A stretch of 64,000 nt of DNA from Sequoia sempervirens (Eukaryota; Streptophyta; Pinopsida; Cupressales; Cupressaceae): assembly GCA_007258455.2 (NCBI GenBank), contig VDFB02321281.1, forward strand, positions 24,869 to 88,868, read 5' to 3'. A program made the position numbers and the translations under genes. Below are positions 48,416 to 59,838 of this stretch, piece after piece. How positions within the stretch are numbered: the stretch's first letter is position 1; every line of letters begins with the position of its first letter. The notes below the pieces were generated by a model. The model was not told the origin of the DNA, did not search any database, and saw nothing but the letters and a program-made list of their open reading frames with translations.

Positions 48416-49259
48416 GCATCATTTGTAAGCAATCTTCTATGTAAATGCACTGAGATAAAGTGTCACACTACTGTACATGTATTTTTTGGGGATTTTGCAC
48501 ATAAGTTTGTGCCATATTTTGTACTTGCACTATATTATAAAGTGCCATGGGGGGGTTGTGTAGTGCCTTTGTTTTTTCCATCACACCTTTGTCTGGTGAG
48601 TGTCCCTCCATGACAACAGTGGATCCATATGATTCCAACCTCATGTATGTGTGCTTTGTTTTGCACACCAATTTTTTAGTTGCAGGTTCTTTCTTGTGCA
48701 CTTTCAGATGTTGTTTCTTCTCCTTCATGCACTATAGGGGTTACACAGCATTTCAGTGGATCTATCAGGCTCTCCCAGTCAGCATTATGGGGGGTATTAT
48801 ATTGTTCGCGCTAATGCTTCCTTGGTTTCTCCTTGGAAGGAATCTTTCATCCTCAGTTGATCAGTGTTCTTCAGACTATTGGTACTTGTGCCATCTATAT
48901 CTTCGTTCTAGGTGTTTTCCTTTGTTTTCCATCTGATTCGAGTAGTGTCGTTGGGGGCACTCATGCATATTGTTGTCTTCTTGATCCTGATCATCCTATC
49001 TTCAAAGGAGGTTCTTCGGCACCATAGCAGTCATATTTCGACAGTTGTTTGCATCTTCTTCTGCTTCAGTGATGTTCTTCATGTCTTGTGTTTCTCTCTT
49101 TTGGATAGAAGTTTTCTCCCACAGGGCTTTTCTCCTTTTCTCTGTTTGTGAGAGATTCTTCATTTGTGCATGGGCACCTAACACGACCTTGTTGTCGGGA
49201 CCCATCTTTTGCATCTTTGTATCATTTTCATAATAATGTTCTCCCTAAGTTGCACTTAT
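48416..49259 (+). other. Rest of the element J interior, no gene recognised
   Basis: GC-moderate sequence with overlapping short open frames on both strands (such as 48547-48936) that show no family motif. It is probably non-coding body of J. Confidence 0.5.
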
Positions 49260-49266
49260 GGGGGGG

Positions 49267-49589
49267 TTTTGGTGTAATTAATTATTTAATTACACTTTCA
49301 TAAGTTTACTTAGGCATTATTTTAATTCCTAGGTTGCATTTAGTAATCCTTATCTAGTCGAGCTATCTTTTTGCTCAAGATAAGATTAGGGTTGTGCATC
49401 CATTACCTTTTTAAGGCATCTCTTGTATCATTTGTAAATGATCTAAAACCTCAATTCTCTCTGATTAATGCAATTTCAGCTTTCAAGAGAACCCTTGCTT
49501 TTTTGTCTCCATCTCTTCCTTTCTATGACATGTTATTTGCATGTAGGTCATCTTCGAGGTATGTGAAGTTGGCTTTCTCAACTTCTACA
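49267..49589 (+). repeat. Element J 3' LTR
   Basis: It follows the G-rich polypurine tract and matches the 5' LTR with few changes, ending CAACTTCTACA at 49589. It carries a small insertion relative to the 5' copy near 49545. Confidence 0.9.
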
Positions 49590-50000
49590 TACCGCCTTTC
49601 TTAAGACCTCTTATTGTGTGGTTACGGTGTATACCACTCTATCACAACCATATTATCCACCTCACGCGGTACTGTGGTGTCCACTTTTCTTCCATTGCTT
49701 ACTTCTCTACCGCCTTGCTCAAGACTTCTTGCTACGGGGTTGCAGTGTATACTGCTCTACCGCATATGTTGCTCACCCTCCCAATGGTATAGTGATGTAT
49801 GCTTTATCTTCTCATTGTTTACTGCCTTACCGCACTCCTTTGAATAGCCTTATGAGGGATGGCGGTAGGTACCGCATCACCGGCGGGGTGGCGGTGAGTA
49901 CCGCTTTACCGCACAAGCTATACAATCTCTTGTTGGTATGGTGGTAAAGGCTTATTTCTTAACTTAGAAGCTTCCATCCCACGTTTCCTTTATTTTGATG
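49590..50000. repeat. Cluster of GCGGT/ACCGC motifs
   Basis: ACCGC or GCGGT occurs about ten times in both orientations (for example near 49591, 49656, 49709, 49759, 49829, 49862, 49870, 49890-49912), with looser variants such as GGTGTATACC between. One copy (TTTACCGCAC, 46722) lies on the other side of element J, so J was inserted into the cluster. Function unknown; it may be a second subterminal motif of element G. Confidence 0.5.
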
Positions 50001-50139
50001 TTGTAGTACTGCGGTAAAGGTGAAATTTTCTTTGTTTATGATTATCTAGAGGAATAAATGGGTATATACAAAGGGAATGCTAATGACAGTATGGATCTTG
50101 TCACACAAATTGTTGCATTTCATGTTAAATACAATGAAA

Positions 50140-51005
50140 AAATTAGGTTGAAGGATTAGGGTATAGGTTTGAGGGTATATGGTTGAAGTATTAGATTGAG
50201 GTTCCAATGTATAGGGTAGAGGGTATACAGGTTTAGGGTTTAGGGTTTAAGGGTTGAGGGTTGAGGGATTAAGGGTTGAGGGTTGAGAATTGAGGGTTGA
50301 GGGTTTAATGTATAGGGTAGAGGGTAGAGGGTAGAGGGTTTATGGTTGAGGGTAGAGGATTGGGGGTATAGGGTTGAGGGTCCAATGTATAGGGTAGAGG
50401 GTAGAGGGGTTGAGGGATTAGGGTTTAAGGGTTGAGGGTTGAGGGTAGAGAGTAGATGGTTGAGGGTTGAGGGATAAGGTTAGATATTTTACTTAGGTTT
50501 AAGGGTTTAAGGATTGAGGGTTGAGGGTAGAGGGTATTGGGTAGAGGGTAGAGGGTAGAGGTTGGTTTAAGGGTTGAGGATTTAGGGTTTAGGGTTGAGT
50601 GTTTAAGGGTTTAAGGGTTGATGGTTTAGGGTTGAGGGATTAGGGTAGAGAGGGAGGGATGGATGGAGTGAGAGATGGAGGGAGAAGTGAGATAGAGAGG
50701 AGAGAAGAGGAGAGAGGACAAAGATATATGAGGGTTGAGGATCCAATGTATAGGGTAGAGGGTTGAGAGATAGAGTTGAGGACCTATAGGGTTGATGGTT
50801 TAGGGTATTGGGTTGAGGGATTAGGGTTGAGGGTAGAGGGTAGAAGGTTTAAGGGTTTAGGGTTTAAGGGTTTAGGGTTGATGGTTAAGGATTGAGGGTA
50901 GAGCATTTAGGGTATAGGTTTGAGGGTATATGGTTGAATGATTAGGGTAGAGGGTATAGGGGTTGAGGGTTTAGGGTTTAAGGTTGAGGGTTGAGGGTTG
51001 AGGGA
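50140..51005 (+). repeat. Degenerate telomere-like 7-bp repeats
   Basis: About 870 bases built from TTTAGGG, TTGAGGG, TAGAGGG and TTAAGGG units, G-rich on the plus strand. TTTAGGG is the plant telomere unit. The array is interrupted by a purine-only patch (50636-50700) and by repeats of the phrase CCAATGTATAGGG (50200, 50383, 50742), which shows higher-order duplication. It lies inside the right end of element G. Confidence 0.8.
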
Positions 51006-51120
51006 TCTTTTGATGCATGTGAAATGTAGGCAAGCAATTGAAGGCCAATGAATATCGGGGAAGGATTTTTTGTTCTAACACCCCTAATCCCTTAACCCTT
51101 AATCCCTGCTAGATCAAAAT

Positions 51121-51352
51121 AATTAGGCATTAAATTAGGTGCTAAATTAGGCACTAAAGTAGGCTCTAAAGTAGGCACTAAACTAGGTGTTAAATTAGGT
51201 GCTAATCTAGGTGCTAATCTAGGTGCTAATTTGGGCGCTAATTTGGGCGCTAATTTATGTGCTAATTTGGGCACTAATTTAGGTGCTAATTTGGGCACTA
51301 ATTTAGGTGTTAATTTAGGTGCTAATTTGTGTCTAATTTAGTGCCTACTTGT
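51121..51352. repeat. Right subterminal 12-bp repeat array of element G
   Basis: About 18 tandem copies of AATTTAGGTGCT or AATTTGGGCACT, alternately inverted in their core. Read from the right end inward, the units (AATTAGCACCTA) share the TTnGCnnCC core with the left array. The repetitive Pro/Lys/Leu frame on the minus strand is a by-product of the 12-bp period. Confidence 0.8.
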
Positions 51353-51487
51353 TTTGATTGGTGCAAAAATTTTCAAAAATAGTGCCATCCTAATAAATCG
51401 CACCGACTTTTTCAAAAAATTGGAGAAAAATACATTAAAACAGTGGGTGGAAGAAAAAAACAAAGCAAAAAAGGGAGCTAATCACAG

Positions 51488-51502
51488 GAATTTGTTGTAG
51501 TG
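51488..51502. repeat. Right terminal inverted repeat of element G
   Basis: On the minus strand it reads CACTACAACAAATTC; the first 12 bases are identical to the left end at 24869-24880. CCT follows at 51503-51505. Confidence 0.75.
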
Positions 51503-51505
51503 CCT

Positions 51506-52579
51506 AATGCTTTCACCACTAGATCACAATCCTATTGAATTTTATTTGATTTTTCTTATTTTAATTTAAAAAAAAAATAAAAAAAATCAATGCAAGACAA
51601 CTCCAAATAATTAATAGTTAAATACAAACCTTTTATGAGATAATGAAAGGTTGATGAGATATGATGAAACCATTTTTTCACGATATGTGGGCTATTATAA
51701 AGTAGATTGATGGTTTTTATTATTTGAAATTGAGGAATAAGTCAAAGATCCATAAATTTTATGTATTTATTATTTTTATGTGGAGCCATTTTATCATCCA
51801 AATTTTAAAATAATTTAATAATATAACTATATAAATAAATCTAGGTTAATTGAACAAATACAACAAGCAAGTGTATAATTAATCTATATTAACTTGCTAG
51901 GTTGATAATTACAAAAAATATTCAAAAATTAAATGAAGATTGGAATATTTATCTCTAAAATTGAAAATATGAAAATGATGTTAATGTCATGTAAAGTTGA
52001 TTCACCACTATCCAAAAATTTATTCCCTCGATATGTTGACTACCTTAGAATCTAAAATGACTTTGTAATCTTTGTGGTTTAGATATAAGCACTACTAGGT
52101 TGATCTTGATTTGTATGGATTCATTTTGACTTATGGAAGTGATTTACAACATGGAAGATCAATCTATAAGAATGTACAAAAAAACTTCTCACCCTTTTTT
52201 TCTTGATATTTGAATTGTTAAGGTGTTGTCTAGGGTCATTGTTGGAGATATTACTACTCAATAGGTGATCATGCTCTCCTAGACCAACCCTTTTGGTGGG
52301 TTGGATTAATTTCAATGAGTGATATCAAAGATAACAATCACCAACATATAAATGACCTATATGTAAATGATGTGGATTTGATTCTTTGTACCATAAGAAA
52401 TTGAAGTGTACTCCAATGCTTCTCTTTGTAATTGCATCTTATTTTTAAATTATCTTAGAGCATAAGAATTAATGACACATTGAATGTCTTTAAACACCAA
52501 AATATAGCAACATGCCACACAGATGTGTTCTAATCCAACTCATAATAAATAGTAGAATGTAACAACTACCATTTTAACA
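51506..52579. other. AT-rich spacer, no gene seen
   Basis: No conserved frame, repeat pair or RNA gene was recognised between elements G and K. Confidence 0.6.
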
Positions 52580-53407
52580 TGATGAAGGAGCATCCCAGGG
52601 TGTAAGAATGATCTTGCATCACCCAAAATTATTTTCTTTTACTTTGTATTTTGTTTTATTTCTATATTTTTATTACCATTCCAATAATCTATTTGTCATC
52701 ACAAATTGTACTACATATCACCACACTTGCACATTCTCACCTCATGGTTGGAAACACAAGTTCTACACTGATCCATTAATGCCATTCAACTTCTAGAAGA
52801 TTTTATTCACCACAAAGATATAATTTAGGTTCTATTCTACTATCAAGCTTAATAGTCTTACACTTACTTTCATTGTTCATGGATTGAAATAAATCTAGAG
52901 TTTTTGGAAACAAAGGAGAAAAAATTAAGGTACATTGGACCTAAGAGTGATTATGGTGCAAATTTCATCAAGATTTATCAAACCACCTTTACCACATTCA
53001 CTTTAGAAAATTTTCCCACATTTGGCTGATTATACATTTTATTTGGCATTGAAATTGTGCCACCTTGCAGATAAATTTGATCATTCATAGGGCTTGAGAT
53101 TGATATATAAACAAATTTGTGAACATTTGAAAGCAGTCAAGATGGGAGAGAGAATGCAGAGTCAAGTTTGAGCATTATATTGTAGTATCATTTGAATTTT
53201 GTAATTTGTGTATTTATAATAAATTCCCAAGGCCTGACATTTTAGAAGCACATTGTTACATATTGTAACTCATTCATGACTCAGAGAAAATAAATTTCCT
53301 TATTATTTTATTGTTTCATATAGATTCCCTTGTGTAATTATGTGTTGTTTCATTTTAGTGCATGGTTGGATAATCCGTTATTATATCCTTAGACCATGAT
53401 TGAAGCA
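52580..53407 (+). repeat. Element K 5' LTR
   Basis: It begins TGATGAAGGAGCATCC and ends close to the PBS. It shares blocks with the 3' copy, such as CACCTCATGGTTGG and GTTTGAGCATTGTATTGTA-type sequence. Confidence 0.75.
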
Positions 53408-53409
53408 AG

Positions 53410-53421
53410 TGGTATCAAAGC
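53410..53421 (+). promoter_or_regulatory. Primer binding site of element K
   Basis: TGGTATCAAAGC lies two bases after the LTR, a near match to the initiator methionine tRNA complement. Confidence 0.75.
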
Positions 53422-53617
53422 ATGAGTTTGGAATTCTAAGAGAAAGAGAGAGTGCAAGATTCAATATCTTGAATTTTATTCTAGTGAACATACCATTAAA
53501 TTGAGGTGACCTTCAAGAAACTTGACAATAAAGAATCAAATGAGGGGTAGTTGCAAGGAGTGATTGTAGATCAATTATTGAATTAAGGTAGTTTGCATTA
53601 CTTGTATTGCTATAAGG

Positions 53618-54670
53618 ATGGAAGAAACATTTGAGATGATGAGGAAAATGAAGATTTCAATAGATTATTTTGAAGATGATCATAGAAGAAACCCTAACCC
53701 TAGAGTTGATGAGAGTGATGAAGAGCAAGAAGTTAGCCTTGTTGAGAAAAGTGAAAGTGAAGAAGAAGAAAATGAAGAAAGGATGTTAAAAAATATATCT
53801 AGTATTGGGAAGAAAAATAGGGCGGTTATTCCACATTTTTTTGGCAGTTTGAATCTTGAAGAATTGATAGATTAGATAATTGATTTTAATATTTTTAGTA
53901 TGAATATACTAATGGTATAAAAAAGGTACAATTAATAGAAACTAAGTTGAAGGGTCATTCTGACACTTGGAAAAGGAATAGAAAAGGTAAACCCAAAATA
54001 AAAAATGGTATAAAATGGTGAAGAGGTTAAAATTTAAATTTATTCCTAGAAATTATCATTTAGAATACTTGAAGGAGTTACACAACTTGATACAAAGAGA
54101 TATGAATATAAAAACTATATTGGTGAATATTGTTAACAATCCAATTAAGACATCATGATGAGGGGCTAGAGAAAGTGGAAATATCCATCAATAGTTTTAC
54201 AGGATCAATTTAGGAAGAATTGAGTATGTGGAATATCTAAATAGTGGAGGAATCATATAAGTTGGCCCTTACCACATAATATAAATTGAATAGAAGGATT
54301 GAGGATAGGTATAACTGAAAAATAGGAAGAGAAGTAATATTTTGAAAGAATGAGTCGCAATGTGGAGGTAGGAGGCCATATGTAGAAGATTGTAAGGGTG
54401 GTAACCCATACTACAAAGAAGAATGAAGAAGTATTTATTACTACAAAGATAGAGGTGCCAATAATCTATACCACAATAATAATGAAGATAATAGTTCTTA
54501 TTGCAATGGGAGAAATGATAGAGATTCATACTACAATGACATATTTGATGGGTATTAGAGAGGAAGGGAATATATGGTGGAATACATTTTATATAAAATT
54601 ATTTAAGTGTGGAGAGGAAGGAAAAAATTGTTTGAATGTCATCAAAGTTAAGAAATCCCTAACATGAGAT
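53618..54670 (+). pseudogene. Gag of element K
   Basis: It starts MEETFEMMRKMKISIDYFED, has an acidic linker (SLVEKSESEEEENEERMLKN), and enters the retrotransposon gag domain at IPHFFGSLNLEELID, where a stop (53873) interrupts. The domain continues with frameshifts (KKVQLIETKLKGHSDTW). A Tyr/Asn-rich linker follows (54380-54560), then a damaged CCHC knuckle (KCGEEGKNCLN). It is related in type to gypsy gag, but not close to the D gag. Confidence 0.65.
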
Positions 54671-54989
54671 TAGAAGGAAGAATGAGGGTTACACATCATG
54701 TTAAAGGGATTGATGGATCATACCATTATAAAAATTAACCAAAGAAATGAATGTCACTTGTAACAAGGAGAGATTTATTGATATGTAAGGATAAATAAGA
54801 GCTAATGTAAAGTAAAAAATTGTTTAGAATAGTATGTAAATCAAGCTCAAGTAAGTGTTACAAAGTTATTAATAATGATAATATTAAAATCTACTATCTA
54901 AAGAAATGGTTACCAAACTAAAGCTAAGGAGATTAGAACATCGTAGACCATATATGCTTTTTTGGTTTATAAAAAGGATAGGTGGAAGA

Positions 54990-57441
54990 ACAATGTTTGG
55001 TAAAATTTAATGCAATCATATTATGATGAAGTTTTATGTGATGTGTTTTTTATGAGGGGGAAAAGTGGGTTTTTATGGGGACTCGAAACCCATTATAGAG
55101 CAGTTTTGAAGGGATCTAAAACCCTGTCATACCAAAGCATGCTACAAACAAGATAATCCATAGACCAACAACAACAATAGCCCAACAATAACAACAACAA
55201 ACATTAAAAAAAGACTACACAAGCTACAATAGACAGGTTTTGAAGGGACCTTGAAACCTTTACAACCAGGAAAAAATTGAGACATGGAACCCTTAGGTAA
55301 ACAAAGACACTGCTTGCATCAGTCATGCATCAGCAAACCAACCACTCAAGAAAAAACACCACTGAGCCAAGATAAACATTGAATGTAATGGTGCAAAACA
55401 CCATCATACCCCTAATCAACAACACCAAAAAATCCAAAATCCCCACCTTAATAGGGGAATTAGAGAGCACAACTAAACACTGAATCAAATCAACCTTCTT
55501 GCAACACCACTCCACCTGAGTTGCCAACCCCAACTCCACCTCAATAGGAGAGAGCTCCCCTCTATAGGAGAGAAAGTTATGAGATCCATTTCCTCCAAAT
55601 CTTTCACTCTTCTACCACATAAGCTCCACCTCTATAAGAGCAAATAGTAGAAAAAAGTACTTCCCACCAAATCTATAGTAACCCACTCCACCTCAATAGG
55701 ATAGGACTCTACATCAATGGGAGCAATATCCACCTCCATAGAATAATCCCACTATAGACCCAAGAAGAAAGAAAAAACTTCAAAAGGAAGGGCAGTCACA
55801 ACCTCCATTGGCATAACAAGGGACTAAAGCATGAGAGAAGAGAAACACACCTCAGCCATCAACATTGAAAACAAAAACTTCTGGGCCTTCATAATAAATA
55901 TTTTTAACATCTCAACCCACAAGAGCCCCTTTATCACCAACACAAAAGAGGCCAAAAAACCCAAATTCCCCAAAGAGAGCATAGACTCCAGCTGCAACAC
56001 AACCTTCAAGCTCTAATACAAAACCCATTGCAGAGCCCAAAACTTGGAAGGACAAGATCCTCTAGGCTTGTAACACAAGAACACCACAGATCCAAAACCA
56101 ATACCCAAAAAAATCATCCAAGCAACTCTAAGGAGACCAAGACCCACACAAAGAGACTTCACGAGGAAGACCGAACACAAAGCAACAACCTTCAAAAAGA
56201 AATAGCGTAAAAGGAAACCAGGTTGCTCCATAAAGAGATTTTATAGAGGCCAAGATGAATGAGGGTGAAAACTCCACACCATAGCCCCAAGAACAACACC
56301 TAAGAATGATCCCAAGCCCACACACCTTAACAAGACTAGGCCCAAGGTCAAACCAATAGAACTCCAAAAGGAAAAACCAAACAAGACAACATACCCTGAA
56401 TGAGATAAAATATTCAACAAAGGCCAGGGGCCAAACTTCAAGATCCAAAAACACCACACCACCCCCATCAACTAAGGGGGCCTCCATAAAGTAGAAGGCA
56501 TACTCCCACCTCCATCACAGCTTCCCAAAGAGCCAAAAACCACCAAGAAATGAGGCAAGATCGCCCCAAGACCGAAACCACCCAAGATCACCACTACCAA
56601 AAAGTTCTCTCCAACCACAACATCACTAGAAGGAATAAAAGAAACATGAAATTCCTCTCCCACAACAGTAATAGGCTCATACACGAGAAGCACAAATAGG
56701 AACACCAGAACCAAACTGCCAACCACAAGTACCCGCCAAGCAACCAAAACATGCCAACAACCACGACACATCAATAAAGGACTTGAAGAAGGCTAAAGAA
56801 GCATCATCCTCAAAGCAGAAGACATCGAGCACCATAAGCCTCTGCAACTCGAAGGGAGCCCCAAAATGCACATGTAGAATCCCAATGGGAGCAATAAAGG
56901 AGAAGTAGCCACTCCCCCAAAAGACAACAAGAACTCCAAGACGAAGGCCTCGCATAAGAAGACACCCACGCTACATAGATAAGACTGGGGAGTTTGGAAA
57001 ATAAACCATCCATCCTCCTCAAACATGACCTGAGCAAAAGGATCTGCAAAAAGAAAGGATCTCACATTCTAAAGCTCCAAAGGAAGATTAGAGGGTAGAT
57101 CCATGACCATAGAAGAGCCCTCCAGAGCAGCTGGATCTGCATCAAAATCACCTCCATCCTCATCGCCATCCTCAAATGAATTCAAAATTCCTCCTCCAGT
57201 CCTCTTCCCACCCGTTCTCTTTCGTTCACTCCATCTACTTCGCTCCATCAATTGGTCATATGTTGCAAGACTAGTTGAGGGCTTATGTGATGTTGTGTTG
57301 ATGGATGTGTCTCATGGATGTATCTCACCTATTCTTGGAAGACTGTGGAAATTTGATAGGAATAATGTACATAATGGGAGATATAATAATTATACTATAA
57401 CTGAGATAGGAAAAAGAAACAAGTTGACTCCATTGAAATAA
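54990..57441 (+). pseudogene. Protease C-terminus of element K, split by insertion L
   Basis: The left part ends YYDEVLCDV (55044). After L the frame resumes LCDVVLMDVSHGCISPILGR and WKFDRNNVHNGRYNNYTITE, the conserved end of gypsy proteases (CDVVPM...LLGRPWQFDR type), to a stop at 57439. Sequence up to 58075 continues as stop-ridden linker with no RT. Confidence 0.7.
55045..57282 (-). mobile_element. Insertion L: non-LTR-type retroposed sequence, 11-bp TSD
   Basis: TTATGTGATGT occurs at 55034-55044 and 57283-57293, and removing the DNA between restores the protease frame. At the left boundary the minus strand ends in a short A run (ATAAAAAAC), as target-primed insertion produces. The minus strand is GC-richer, with a basic N-terminal frame at 57251 (MERSRWSERKRTGGKRTGGG) and long overlapping Val/Leu/Phe-rich frames (56955-55330), and a tail of GTTGTTGTT-type repeats near 55180. 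No RT or endonuclease motif is seen. It could be a truncated LINE or a retroposed transcript. Confidence 0.6.
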
Positions 57442-58075
57442 ATAGAAGAGCATTTTTATAGTAGCATAATAATTTGTTTAGGAGATAAACATTTTGTATT
57501 GATTCTAAAGACATGAGACACTGCAAGTGTAAAAAATTCTACTATAGATGCAAAGGAAATACCACAAAAGGAAATTTTAAGACCATTGTAGAATTTGAGA
57601 ATATAGGTCATTGCAAAGATCTAATTCCTAAGGTGAATTTTCCAATTGGAGTGGTACAAAGGAAGGGATTGACTTAGGATAAGAAAGGGAGAATACAAAA
57701 AATAGAAGAATTTGTTCGAATAATGGAAGAATTATGCACATTATTAGAGTTAGTTGAAGAAGATGAATGAAAAATGCAAGAAAAAGGTTGATGATAAAGG
57801 ACCCAAGGAGTTGAAAATTGTATATTTGTTAGGATAATATGACTCAAAAGTACATTGGAAATATTAGATACCACAACCATATAAGGTAGATATTGAGACT
57901 ATTCTAGAAAGAAAAATTAATAAGTACCATGAATAGATAATATGAGGAATATTTGGTGACATGGAAAGAAAATCTCAAAGAAGACTCATTATTTCAAAGG
58001 TTAAGGTAGATCATCTTGGTTTCCGTCTAGCCATTAGAAAGTGAGGGACTCACTCTTCAAATAACCCCAGGTGTT
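57442..58075 (+). other. Stop-ridden internal remainder of element K
   Basis: Short lysine/glutamate-rich readings (VEFENIGHCKDLIPKVNF, IEEFVRIMEELCTLLELVEE) suggest the decayed linker after protease. The pol that should follow is missing, so the element was deleted internally before decay or was non-autonomous. Confidence 0.45.
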
Positions 58076-59806
58076 TGATGTAGGAGAATCCTAGGGTGTT
58101 CTAGAGAATTCTTGCATCATCGAAAAAATATTTTGTTACTTGTTTGTTTTATTTGTACATTTTCAGAATCATTGTAGCCATATATCTATCACCATATATC
58201 CTATTGATATCATTGCACTTACACTTTCTCACCTCATGGTTGGGAACATATTTTCTATATTGATCCATCAATATCATATTCATTTTTTACAAGATTTTTT
58301 TTCTACAAATACATAATTTCCAAGTTTCTAATCTACTATTGGGCTTAATAGGTTTGCACTTAATTTTACTATTCATAACTTGTAATAGGTTTTCAAGGTT
58401 TGAAGTAGAAAAGGAACATATTCCATGGTATATTGGACCTATGAGTGCTTAGGGTGTGAACTATTGTAATATAGGGAAAATAGAATCTAACTTAGAAAAT
58501 TTGTTTTTTCTCAAAATTAGATGATTCTTGTACTATTACTCTAGGTTTAATCTATTATTTGTGAAATTAAATGTTTTGATAGTATTTTTAAAGAGCAAGT
58601 GTTTCATATTATCCTAGAAGTTTGATTTAAACTTGGAAATTTTTTTTACTAACCTAAAGCAAGAGATTTGAAATAGAAAAATGTCATTTTTACTTCTAAT
58701 TGAGATAATTTACAAAATTAATGTCAAAATAGAAAATAATAAACAAGATGGAACTTGGTGCTAGATACTGGAGCTCTTTGGTTAGGATTCCTATATGATG
58801 TGTATGTGTATACATGATGTGTTGTTGTCTATACGACTGCCACAATATAAGACATTAGAAAACACACTTTTATCTTCAAGCACTTGCTTCCATTTTCACA
58901 CAAGATGAGGAAGAACACACACCAACACTCTAGATATGACAAGAGGATAAGAAAGGAATGAAAACCTATTTTGTGAAAAATTTAAATAATAATCCACAAT
59001 ATAAGGAGAGGAGAAGTTACAGGGTTTCTAAATATATTGCAATGAATTTTCAAGGAACTATTTTGGTTTTCTAACCTCCATAAGCAACCAAAATGTAGAA
59101 ATAAGAAAAATTGTACATGCTTCTACCCTAAGTGTGTCTAGGAAGGTAGAAGTAGTGAAAACTCTATGAATACAAAACTAGTGTGTATAATAAAGTGATA
59201 GCAAGGAAATGTAGACACCAAGGTACCAATTGCACTACAAAAGGATTCTACATTGTTGAAATAAATAAATATAGAATGCAAGAGAAAAGAAATAAAAAAT
59301 GTCACCTCACAGGCTCAATGAAACCAAGTGTAAACAATGATTTTGGCAAACCAAATGCTCTCTAACTCTTCTAGGGTTTTTCACCTAAAAGGAGAGAGAT
59401 GGGCCAAAATGCTAATGTCTACACTCAAGATTAATGTATGGAGGAATGAAATGTGTCTAAATGTAATGTCCTAAGTGCAATAAACTAAAAATGAAATGAT
59501 TTATTGATGCAAAACTTAAGAAATGCAACTTGTTGGAAAACACATAATGATATGCAAACATTAACTAAATGACCTATAAATGCAATAAAACTAAATAGAA
59601 AGTTGTAAGGAAAAAGGTGTGCACCTGGAAGTGTGTTGCAGACTTGAAGCAACTCTGAGATTCTTGAAATTATGATTTTTAAGCTTGGTAGGACATTTAG
59701 GCCAGTCTGGGCGACTTAGTCTCGAATCTGGAAAAACTGCTCAGAAACTAGTTTCTGCCAAATGGGTATTTGTATCTTCAAAAATCACTGAAAGTCAGGT
59801 TCACTG

Positions 59807-59838
59807 GGACTAAGTCGCCCAAGGTGGCGACTTAGTCC
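59807..59838. repeat. Perfect 13-bp inverted repeat (hairpin)
   Basis: GGACTAAGTCGCC, a 6-base loop CAAGGT, then GGCGACTTAGTCC. A third copy of GGCGACTTAGTC occurs at about 59708. It is GC-rich in an AT-rich setting. It is not followed by a T run, so it is not an obvious terminator. Confidence 0.85.

Larger units (their letters stand above)
46735..49589 (+). mobile_element. Element J: young non-autonomous LTR retrotransposon
   Basis: Direct LTRs of about 320 bases (46735-47053 and 49267-49589) differ at about eight positions plus one short indel, roughly 97% identity. A perfect PBS TGGTATCAGAGC (47054-47065) follows the first LTR and a polypurine tract of seven Gs (49260-49266) precedes the second. 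The 2.2-kb interior is GC-richer than the surroundings and has no gag or pol motif. A TACCG motif occurs near both ends (46724 and 49590), but an exact target duplication is not resolved. Confidence 0.9.
24869..51502. mobile_element. Element G: 26.6-kb CACTA (En/Spm) transposon with four gene remnants
   Basis: Ends: CACTACAACAAAATAGG at 24869 and, inverted, CACTACAACAAATTCC at 51502; the first 12 bases are identical and CCT flanks both. Both subterminal regions carry arrays of a degenerate 12-bp unit of the form TTnGCnnCC (24890-25700 and 51121-51352). Inside is a TNP2-type transposase with typical domains and introns, a TNPA-like gene, a SET-domain gene and an unrecognised minus-strand gene. 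Nested insertions H, I and J account for about 5.3 kb, so the original element was about 21 kb, long for the family. Alternative: the two ends belong to two related elements; the matching CCT makes this less likely. Confidence 0.75.

Noticed and set aside
47945..48450. Minus-strand frames in element J
   Set aside because: They run opposite the 234-codon plus frame; neither strand shows a domain and stop density is simply low here.
51092..51298. Pro/Lys/Leu repeat protein on the minus strand
   Set aside because: By-product of the right-hand 12-bp array of element G.
24869..51502. A CRISPR-like reading of the regular 12-bp arrays
   Set aside because: Units are directly adjacent, degenerate and without unique spacers; the setting is a plant DNA transposon.
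55831..56210. Plus-strand frames in insertion L
   Set aside because: They overlap longer minus-strand frames in the GC-richer insertion and lack any motif; I consider them chance.
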